Below, one piece after another: positions 56,409-64,000 of a DNA stretch of 64,000 bases. The position numbers and the translations under genes are program-made. Every line of letters starts with the position of its first letter. The first letter of the stretch is position 1. This DNA comes from Leishmania donovani (taxonomy: Eukaryota > Euglenozoa > Kinetoplastea > Trypanosomatida > Trypanosomatidae). Below the pieces are notes generated by a model, which was not told the origin of the DNA, searched no databases, and saw nothing but the letters and a program-made list of their open reading frames with translations. The stretch spans positions 2,198,259-2,262,258 of the forward strand of contig NC_018263.1 in the NCBI RefSeq assembly GCF_000227135.1, in the 5' to 3' direction.

Positions 56409-59127
56409 CGTGCGTTGTGGCTTGGTTGTTCCACAGTTGCTGGTGGTTGGCTTCCGCTTTTCTTTGAAGTTTTTTTGGTGTACGGGTGCGCGTGCGCGTT
56501 CGTGGTAGTCCGCAAATGGAGGACCTCGAAGAAAGGTCTGCTCGTGGGAGCGGGAAGGCGGGGCACGCCGAAGAAGAGGTGAAAAAGGAAGCAGACGGTG
56601 CGTTGTGGAACGGCCAGGAGAGAGCGCGCAGCGCAGGGAGAGGCAGAGAGTGGTCGGCAAACGCAGGAAGTAGGATGAGGGAAGGACGATTGGGGCCCGA
56701 GGACGGCAGTGAAGAGAAAGCGGGCGGCGAGACACGGCGATCAAATACCAATCTACCTCGACTCTTTCGCGGACAGGTACCACAACAGATGCTGCTTTCG
56801 CACTGACTGCAAGCCGGGTACGATGTAAAACGCGACCAAGTGCGAAAAGGATGCACCGACTGCCAGCACATGAAAGCGGCTAGGAGAAGGAGGGGGACTG
56901 CGGCGTCCAACATGTGATGTGTGTGTGTGTCTCGCTCTTGGAGCGTCAGCCACCGAGTCGTTCAGAGCGTTCCATGCGCCCCTTTCGTTTGGCAGCTACT
57001 ACTCTTGTTCGGGTTCCCTCCGCAAAGTGGGATGCTCGCGTTCGCCTTTCCTTCGCTTCCGAAACAACACGGAAAAGGTGGCCGTGCGTGAAGACATGCG
57101 ACAAAAACGCCGTGCAACTTTAGTCCACAGATACACCCTCTGATGCACAGCGACGCACGCGCAGAAAGAGAGGGGCGAAAAGAAGTATGCGTGCAAGTTG
57201 GCATGTGTGTCATTTCCGCAGGTTTGCCTAACGCGTCCTCGTACGGCTGTCGGTGTGTACGTTTTCGCTTTTCCTCCTTTTTTCCTACGTGCGTGTCGGT
57301 GTGGTTGTTTGCGCGCAGAAGCGCACGGTGCTGGCGCCAGCGTACTTCAGCCTCCCTTTCACAGGATAAAGAGAGCAATGCGAGGAAAAGCAGAAAGAGG
57401 GACAGAACGCATCACCGATGCGATGAGCCTCTTCCCTCATTCCCATCTCTCTCTCTCGCCCGCCCGCCCGCTCTTGTGCCCGGTACAAGTTTCCATCCGC
57501 AGACACAGATGCAGGTGAAAACAGCAACCGAACAGCACGGTGCACGCCACGATCGACGGTTAAAAGGGGGAGGGGGAATGAGGGGATTGGAGGGGGCCGG
57601 GGATGGGGCGCAGACAAAAAGCGAAAAAAAAAAAGAAGAGCCGTACGGGATGAGGCGATGGAGGTGGAAACCGAAGGCGGCTAGAAAGAACAGGGGTGCG
57701 TAAGCCACATCTTCTTTGTCCTCACTCCGCCCTCGGTCGTTGTCGCTTCGCGCGTCTGTCTCCCTCTCTTCTCCACACCTTGCGCGCCGGATCGCCTTGG
57801 AGTCACCCAAGGTGGGAGACGAGGTAGAGGGTGACGGGATGTGTGAGTAATGTGAGGAGTTCGAGCAGCGAAAGGGAGAGGAGCGACGGCGAGTCCGCCA
57901 CCGTTCCCTCTACACCCGCACAGAGGAAGAAGTGAAAGCGTAAGAAAAACGAAAAGCTAGGGTGTGTGTGTGTGGGTGTATGTGTATAAAACGCAACCGC
58001 TCCAGACGAAATCGCAAACACGTACGAGCGAAAAAAAAAGATGTGTGAAGCGTGAAAGTGAAGCAAGGCGGAGAGGTAAGAGCGCTGATGGCACACTGAC
58101 CAGGGTCCTCGTCGATGACCTCCCTGCCTTTGCGGTTTAAGCACTCGTGCCCGTCGCTAGAGAAGCGGGTAGGAGGCCGTATGAACGCGTGCGTCCGGCA
58201 GAGCCCCCCCCCCCCACACACACACGAAAAAAAAAAAGAAAGAAAAAGAAGGCAACGGCTGCGAGCACAGCCACCACCGCATAGACGTGTAGGGGACGTT
58301 TAACAGTGAGCCAGTCCCCCCGACCCAAGCGCAAATGTCGTGTCTGCAGCACGGTCGCCATGCACCGACAAACAACTATATATATATATATATAGATATC
58401 TACGCAGGTATGTATTTATGTACGTATCTATGTACATCTACCAGGATACCTCTCAAAAGGGGCCACATAAGGAATCAGAGGAAGAGAGAGAGAGGACGGC
58501 GGCGCAGAGGCGGAGGGTTGAGGGTGAGAGACAACAACGGGAAGAACACGTCTGGCGTCTAGTCGCGGAAGGAATACAACCGAAGAGCCACCGACGCAGA
58601 GAAAAGCTGAGAGAGAGGGTGAGGGGGGTGGGTGGGTGGAACACAGAGAGTGTACAGAGAGACGGAGGGGGAGGGGGAGAACGATAAACAACAAAAGGCA
58701 AAACAAAGACAGCGCCAACCGGATCTGGACAGAAAGACAAAGAGCGAGAGACAGAGGAGGAGGGGGGGGGGAGTGCGAGAGATACATACATGGATGGAAT
58801 AGACGCTGTGATGAGGGTGCGGCGAAGGGGGTGAGGGGATGGGGACATGGGGAGGGGATGAGGGTTAGGTTGCTTTCGCATGTCGACAGGGGAAAACAGA
58901 AGGAAAAGCAGCGCGATCTGACGGGGAGACGAGGAGACGACGAACCACAGGAGCGGCCCGCACGTATCGAAACCGACTGCGGTCATAGAAGACGCGAGAG
59001 AGAGGAGTTTCGCAGCACATCAAAGACACTCCGTTCAGGGACTATGTTGTATGAGTGCGTGGCGCGCAGACGTACACACACATTCGAAGCTGTTGCACTT
59101 CTCCTACCTCCTGTTTCCGTTTCACCT
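56409..59127. other. Long intergenic region, KAP-like gene to nitroreductase gene
   Basis: About 2.7 kb of low-complexity sequence: A runs near 57625 and 58030, a C run (58206-58215), a TA repeat with an AT-rich tail (58377-58441) and purine-rich tracts (58480-58780). No gene or RNA recognised. Confidence 0.6.
58377..58441. repeat. TA dinucleotide repeat with degenerate GTAT tail
   Basis: Nine TA units (58377-58394), then GATATC and a run of degenerate ATGT/GTAT units to 58441. This is the most AT-rich patch noted in an otherwise GC-rich window. Confidence 0.85.
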
Positions 59128-59823
59128 CTATGCGCCGCGCACGACAACGCGGCCCTCGTCAGAGTTGCGTGCCTTCTTGTCGGCTGGTGTCTCGATGGAG
59201 CCAAAGGGCATCTGGGCAATCAGCTGCCACTCCTCTGGAACGTCGAATGCGGCGCGCAGGTCCGCCTCGATTAGCTCGTTGTAGTGCTGCAGCGACGCGC
59301 CAATGCCGTCCTGCGCCAGCGCTGACCACACCGCAAACTGGGCCATCGCGGACGATTGCTGCGAAAAGGTCGGGACGTTTGCGGCATACCTCGGGAACGC
59401 CTTCTGCTGCATCTTGATGGCTGCGCCATCCTCGTAGAACAGAATGGTGCCGGCCCCCGCGGCGAAGGAGTTGTTCACCTTCATCTCACTCTGCGCGTAC
59501 TGCTCCTCTGATGTCACCTTCTTGAGCGCCGCCTTCACGATGTCCCAAACCTTTTGGTGGTCCGCGCCGAACAGGATGACGACAGTGGAGCTCTTGATAT
59601 TGAACGAGGAGGGGCATTCACGAATGGTGCCCTCGATGATCTCGATGACCTCCTTGTGGCTCTGTGAAAGCTTGTTGCCCAGGTTATAGATGGTGCGGCG
59701 CTTCGATAACGCCTCGATGAAGAGCGCAGAGGACTTGACGGGGACGGAGTTGCTGCCCTTGCCGCTGGCACTGCCGTGGAAACCTTCCTTAGAGGCCGTG
59801 GACTTTGTCGAGAAGCAGCGCAT
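59128..59823 (-). CDS. Nitroreductase-family flavoprotein, Frm2/Hbn1-like
   Basis: A 231-residue protein. Conserved features of the Frm2/Hbn1 branch of nitroreductases are present: RRTIYNLG (42-49), the block CPSSFNIKSSTVVILFG (70-86) ahead of HQKVWDIV, then WSALAQDGIGASLQHYN and an FDVPEEWQLIAQMPFGS strand near the end. Members bind FMN and reduce nitro compounds or quinones using NAD(P)H; fungal relatives affect fatty-acid signalling and oxidative stress. The first 30 residues (MRCFSTKSTASKEG) are basic and Ser-rich, an extension that may be a mitochondrial presequence. It differs from the type I nitroreductase that activates nitro-drugs in these parasites. The ATG at 59823 is verified; a predicted splice acceptor lies 61 nt upstream. 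Confidence 0.85.
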   Translation of the reverse strand: MRCFSTKSTASKEGFHGSASGKGSNSVPVKSSALFIEALSKRRTIYNLGNKLSQSHKEVIEIIEGTIRECPSSFNIKSSTVVILFGADHQKVWDIVKAALKKVTSEEQYAQSEMKVNNSFAAGAGTILFYEDGAAIKMQQKAFPRYAANVPTFSQQSSAMAQFAVWSALAQDGIGASLQHYNELIEADLRAAFDVPEEWQLIAQMPFGSIETPADKKARNSDEGRVVVRGA

Positions 59824-60958
59824 GCCTCGTGGCGATATGAGTTACCGGTGCAGCCGGGAGAGTGACGGGAGGCAAGCGGACACCTTCAACAGAGAGATTC
59901 GCACAGGCAGAAGGGCGAGTGCCGCGCCGAGGGAACGAGAAAAGAAATGGAGAAAGGAGTGGTGCACGCACACGCGCACACACAGAATGGAAGTAAAAAT
60001 GCAAAAAAAAAAGGTGCAGCGTGCGATCTGCTGTTGGCCATTGAGGCACTACAGGGGTGGTGGGGGTGGAGTTGTACTCGATGAAGGGGTGGAAAGGGAA
60101 GGAGGCCGGAGAGATGGCATCCGTGCGCAGCGCACACGCGCGGAATGCGCGCGAGCGCAGCGTGTCCCACAAAGGAGAGGGTCACCACGCCCATGAAGCA
60201 GTTTCCGCAGCGATGAAGGAGGTGTCGAAAAGACAAGAGAGAGGAGAAGCAGTCAAAAAAGGCAACGATACCGGTGAAGGGGCGCTAACCATGCAAAGAC
60301 GCGAGGGAGGAGGTCAAAGGAATCAGTCGCTACCCGACCACTCGCCCGTCGAGGGGGAGGCGGTGCTCACCGTTCGGCACAGTAGCAGATGTCTAAGGGG
60401 AAGACTTGCCATAGCTTCGCTGATCCTCCTAGCGTGTAATGGGACTGCAGAGTGAACGCTGCCACGCGAAGTCACAAACATCCGAAGTGAAGCATGGCCC
60501 TTTCCTAGCCGCCCTCGGACTCCTCTTCGAGCCTCTACCTGCATGACAGAATGACGGAGCGCAGGTGGCCGTGCACGTCCTCGCAGGCAAGCCGCCAATC
60601 GAGGCAACGTTCGCTTGTGAAACAAGAATGGAATCGCAAAGAGCAAAACAGAGGGGCGCTCCGAGGCGCGTGCACGACTAGTGAGCCACGACATGCGCAG
60701 AGCACGAACCAAAAACGAGAATCACGACAAGAGAAAAAGAGATTCATCAGAGAAGCTACATCACTGCTACAGCGCGTCGGCAGTGAAGAAAGGCGGGTGC
60801 AGAACAAGAAACACTCGTGAAAATTCGAAGGCGCTTGTCAAACTGGTCGCACAGAAGGTTTGGCGCTGCCTCCGAACCTGCAACGGAGCAGCGCAGCGCG
60901 CTGGTGGATTCATTGGCTCTTCAACTTGCTCTAGGCGAAAAAATCGAGTAGCGAGACG
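59824..60958. other. Intergenic region, nitroreductase gene to second KAP gene
   Basis: About 1.1 kb with the nitroreductase splice signals and an A run near 60003-60012. Open frames on both strands lack coding character. Confidence 0.6.
59884..59962 (-). promoter_or_regulatory. Predicted spliced-leader acceptor for the nitroreductase
   Basis: Sense-strand pyrimidine tract (about 59962-59934), then the first AG at 59885-59884, 61 nt before the ATG. Confidence 0.45.
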
Positions 60959-62002
60959 CTAAAAGGTGATTGGCTGTGAAGCCAACGGTGGTCGGGGGGA
61001 TGCGGTAACGGCCGCGGAGCTGTTGACCCCTGCTGGCGGGGTCGGCTGCTGCTGTGTTAGCGAGCTAGTGATCGTGGACGCAGCCTGGGTGCTTGTGCTA
61101 TCTGCCGCGTTCGTCGGAGGCGCGGGCGGTGAGGACAAGGCTGCGGGGGCCGCCCCACTCAGCGTCTGTGGCGACTTCGACTCCGCTGTTTCTGCTGCCT
61201 GCGCTTTCGCGGCCAGCACCTCCGCCAGCTTGGCTTTCCCTGCCTGTAGCCGGAGCTGCCGCTCTTCTTTTGTGAGCGAGCGCCACCGCTCGCCAATAAC
61301 GCGCATTCGATCCTTTGGCGCCAGGTGGTGCAGGGAGGCCATGTGCTCCTTCACAAACACCGCGTAAGGCGACCCTACACCCCGCTGGGAAGCTCTCTTC
61401 TTGATAGCGAGCGACCCGTCTGCGCTTGTCTCTGTGACCTCGTCCATCGCAGCTTCCTCGGCTAATTTCCTGCGCGCCGTCCTCCGTGACTTTGGCGCCT
61501 TCTTTTTCGTCTTCGACGATGAGCCCGAGGCGGGCGCGGTCGGCTTCTTTCGCACAGGTATAACCGGCAGAGCCGGTGTCGCTGGCTTCATGGAGTGGGC
61601 GTTGTTGTACTGCTCAGTGCGCCTCTCTATCGCCTTCCTGGCGTTCTCCGGTAGCGACTCGTAAATTTGCAGCAGTTTCACCTCTTTCTCACGAGGACTG
61701 GCGCCGGTAAAAGCGGGGTTGTCCTTCTGCTCACGCGCGAAGAGCTCGTAGGTGGTGAGGGGCTTGAAGTAGGCAGCTGCGCGCTCCAGTGCTTCCTGGC
61801 GCAGCTGCTCGATGGACGCCTGCTGCTTCAGCGCTAGCAGTTGTTCTTCGGAGAGCTTTTTGAAGAGCTGAGACATCGCCCTGCGCCGCTCCGTGTGTGT
61901 TAGCTCGCGAAGAGACATGTTCGTGAGAAGCTGCTCGCGGCAGAAGATTTCGAATACCTTCGCCCGCCCCACGCTGCACCGCAAACCGGTGATACGCAAC
62001 AT
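60959..62002 (-). CDS. HMG-box kinetoplast-associated protein
   Basis: A 347-residue protein from the ATG at 62002, trimmed from a longer frame. The N-terminus (MLRITGLRCSVGRAK) suits mitochondrial import. Three HMG-type segments are visible: a weak one at about 15-60 (with F47 in place of W), one at 81-133 (PLTTYELFAREQKDN, IYESLPENARKAIERR), and the clearest at 211-263 (SPYAVFVKEHMASLHHLAPK, W240, LTKEERQLRLQAGKAKL). In the third the P-to-W spacing is 28, as in the neighbouring KAP-like protein. A Lys/Arg-rich linker (151-180) and a long Ala/Pro/Ser/Thr tail (265-347) complete it. TbKAP6 of T. brucei, an HMG-box mitochondrial protein needed for kDNA replication, is the closest functional model I can name. 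Confidence 0.78.
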   Translation of the reverse strand: MLRITGLRCSVGRAKVFEIFCREQLLTNMSLRELTHTERRRAMSQLFKKLSEEQLLALKQQASIEQLRQEALERAAAYFKPLTTYELFAREQKDNPAFTGASPREKEVKLLQIYESLPENARKAIERRTEQYNNAHSMKPATPALPVIPVRKKPTAPASGSSSKTKKKAPKSRRTARRKLAEEAAMDEVTETSADGSLAIKKRASQRGVGSPYAVFVKEHMASLHHLAPKDRMRVIGERWRSLTKEERQLRLQAGKAKLAEVLAAKAQAAETAESKSPQTLSGAAPAALSSPPAPPTNAADSTSTQAASTITSSLTQQQPTPPAGVNSSAAVTASPRPPLASQPITF

Positions 62003-64000
62003 CGCCGAAAAAGCGGAGAGGCAGCAGGTGGCCGACTGAGAGACTGGGGGGAAGGGAGGAAAGCAAAAGGGCGATGCACGCGCGTACACACGCAGTCACA
62101 ATCACACGTTGGACTGCGGTTAAGCCTCTGTTATGCACGAATGAGCTCTTGGTGTCTTGATTACGTACCTCTCTACAGTAGCGATAAAATCTATGACGGC
62201 CCTTTATGCCGGAGCTGTCGCTTCAGGAATTGTGTCAGCCTCGTTCGCGACGGAAGGCGTAGTCCCACGGCCAAGCAAAAGACGGACTTGGTGGCGAGAG
62301 TGAGTGTGTATGTGTGTGTGTGTGTGTGTGCTTCGCCAGCTCATTTGGCGCCGTAGTGAAACGATCGACGGCCCATGAACACTGTATACGTTTACGTGCG
62401 TTCTTTGATCTTTTCATGCACGCACGTCTGCAGGCGCGCGGCCGCACGCACTTCTTGCCTTCACACCGAAGCGTTTTGATCGAGTTTCGCGCGGCGTGGA
62501 AAATAGGGATGGACGGGGGGAGGGACCAGGTAGGGGGAGGGGTGAGAATGTGATAAAAGCGCCGACGAAGGGAACGGGAGGGATTGCACCGACCATCCTC
62601 ACACGGGCACAAACCGACGGAGAAGAGCTGCCATGTGCGTGCGGGGAAACTCCCTGAGGAAAAGTAGCGGTGGCTTACTGTCATCGCGGCTCTCTTCCTC
62701 TCTCTCCGTGGGTGCGGCCGTGTGGGTGGGTGGTGCCTTCTCGAAGACGAAAGCGTGTCATATGCGGCTGCGTTCCCATAGGCCACCATCCCTGTGACGA
62801 TGGAGGCCACAGGTTTGGAAAGCCAACCCGTGTCACATGTACCGGACGCAGCACAGCACACAGACGCTGTCACTGTTTCCACCGCGATCTGAGGTCGAAT
62901 GCGGTATACGTCACTGGAAAAAAGTATGCATTCTTTCTCAGTGTTTCTTTCTTTTCCAGGGGGGGGGGACTTCATTCTAAGGATGGCGTCTAGACTGAGG
63001 AGAAAGAGGGCAGGGGTGTGAGGGGCGGGGGAAGGGGACAGAAAAGGCCGGACGGTCCTACAACCATGGAGAGCTTTAGATGCTGCAGAGAAAGCGAACG
63101 CAGAGAGAAAAAGAGGCTCACACAAAAAAAAACTGCTTCCGCGACAACGGAAGAACTACTCGAGCGCTCGAAAGGGGGACCATGAGCCCTGTTGGATCAC
63201 GATCCAAAGAAAAAGAGGAACGAAGCGAAACCGTGCGAAGCACGACAGGGTCGCGCAGAGAGGAAAATAACAATCAATGTGCTGAATGGGGTGGAGAAAA
63301 ATCTCTCGCGCGCCATGCGCATCTGCGTGCTGTGGGAAAGGATGCGCGCTACTCTCTCTTTCTCCACCCTCTGCGTCACCCGAGATGCCAGTCCGCATGT
63401 TGCACCTCGCAGCTCATCTTGTTTGGTTCCTCTTCTAACCACCTCTTCTCTGCTTTCCTCCTCTTGCGCCCTCTCTTCCTCAGTCGTCAGTGACGTGTAC
63501 AGCAATTACGAGCTTTCCAGTCACAAGGTCCCTGCGCAAGCAACGCACCACCAAGACATACGCTGGCACTTGCCCGCAGAGAGCAGTCCTTTGTGTCTGA
63601 AGTGGGTCAGTGGGAGCTGAAACATGGACAGCACAACTCGGACGGGCGCCCTGGAGGTGTCTTCTCTCCCGCTTCCTGCCTGCAACTCTCTCTTTCCCCT
63701 CTCGAGCGCGCAGTTCATTCTACAAGCTCCTTAAGTGCCTGTTGACGTTTGCAGCGATACGGCGACGAACTGCAGTAAACAGTCGGAGGCACGCGCACCC
63801 GCAGCGAACGTGGATCTCGCACAAAAAAAAAGGCGTAGACGCTGTTGATGAAGCAAGAAGAGGACTACCGCTTCACAGGGTCGTGTGTATAGAAAGACAC
63901 ACTCGCACGTTGTCCCGCCCCACCCACCCCACCCATCATCCCCTTCGCTGCTTCCACGACACTGTCGAAAACTCGACAGCAAACACGAAACAAGAAGAAA
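62003..64000. other. Terminal 2 kb without a supported gene
   Basis: Contains a TG microsatellite (62311-62330), G run near 62960, A run near 63124-63132 and purine-rich stretches. A 296-codon minus-strand open frame here encodes His-Thr repeats and Pro-rich filler and is not convincing. It may be a long intergenic spacer or lead toward a transcription-unit boundary beyond the window. Confidence 0.55.
62311..62330. repeat. TG-dinucleotide microsatellite
   Basis: Ten pure TG units on the plus strand. Confidence 0.9.

Noticed and set aside
62235..63125. 296-codon minus-strand open frame near the window end
   Set aside because: It reads through a TG microsatellite as His-Thr repeats and is otherwise Pro/Ser/Arg filler without domain or codon support.
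1..64000. CRISPR arrays, tRNA, rRNA or spliced-leader RNA genes
   Set aside because: No spaced direct repeats or recognisable RNA gene boxes were seen by eye on either strand. A tRNAscan and Infernal search would be the decisive check.

Overview
The window looks like one stretch of nuclear chromosome from a trypanosomatid, most likely Leishmania or a close relative. The DNA is GC-rich and gene-dense. All 24 supported protein genes lie on the minus strand and I see no introns. Long spacers between genes carry CA/TG microsatellites and pyrimidine tracts followed by AG on the sense strand, as expected for polycistronic transcription with spliced-leader trans-splicing. Several products are kinetoplastid-type (an L-type cyclin resembling the CRK9 partner, HMG-box kinetoplast-associated proteins, an ER-type xDDL C-terminus). 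No tRNA, rRNA, CRISPR array or plus-strand gene was found. Order of transcription is from high to low coordinates.

Region by region, in coordinate order. 0-5 kb: a SWIM zinc-finger protein (SWS1/ZSWIM7-like), an L-type cyclin and a secreted canopy-like ER protein. 5.7-14.3 kb: an FAD-dependent oxidoreductase, a compact DEAH-box RNA helicase and two unrecognised proteins that may be organellar or membrane-bound. 15.9-22.8 kb: an ASCC2-like CUE-domain protein, a DCN1-type neddylation factor and an 88-residue basic protein. 23.3-31 kb: a helical-repeat protein, a serine-rich low-complexity protein and the tRNA/mRNA pseudouridine synthase PUS7 (TruD family). 31.5-44 kb: a very large Rab3GAP non-catalytic-subunit homologue, a short MscS channel, a 47-residue mini-gene, TRM6 and an LRRC61-like leucine-rich protein. 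44-52 kb: a 1867-residue probable mitochondrial protein and a 513-residue unknown. 54.9-62 kb: two kinetoplast-associated HMG-type proteins flanking an Frm2/Hbn1-type nitroreductase. The last 2 kb has no gene I can support.

The genes do not form one pathway, as is usual in trypanosomatid polycistronic units. Loose themes are RNA metabolism (cyclin L, DEAH helicase, PUS7, TRM6, ASCC2) and the mitochondrion/kinetoplast (KAPs, MscS, nitroreductase, the giant protein).

The most notable items are: a 239-bp repeat present twice with one mismatch, each copy about 180-240 nt downstream of a stop codon; a 47-codon gene below common annotation cut-offs; and four regularly spaced divergent HMG-like modules in one histone-H1-like protein. 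Start codons were checked by reading each as CAT on the plus strand; several longer open frames begin at non-ATG codons and were trimmed.
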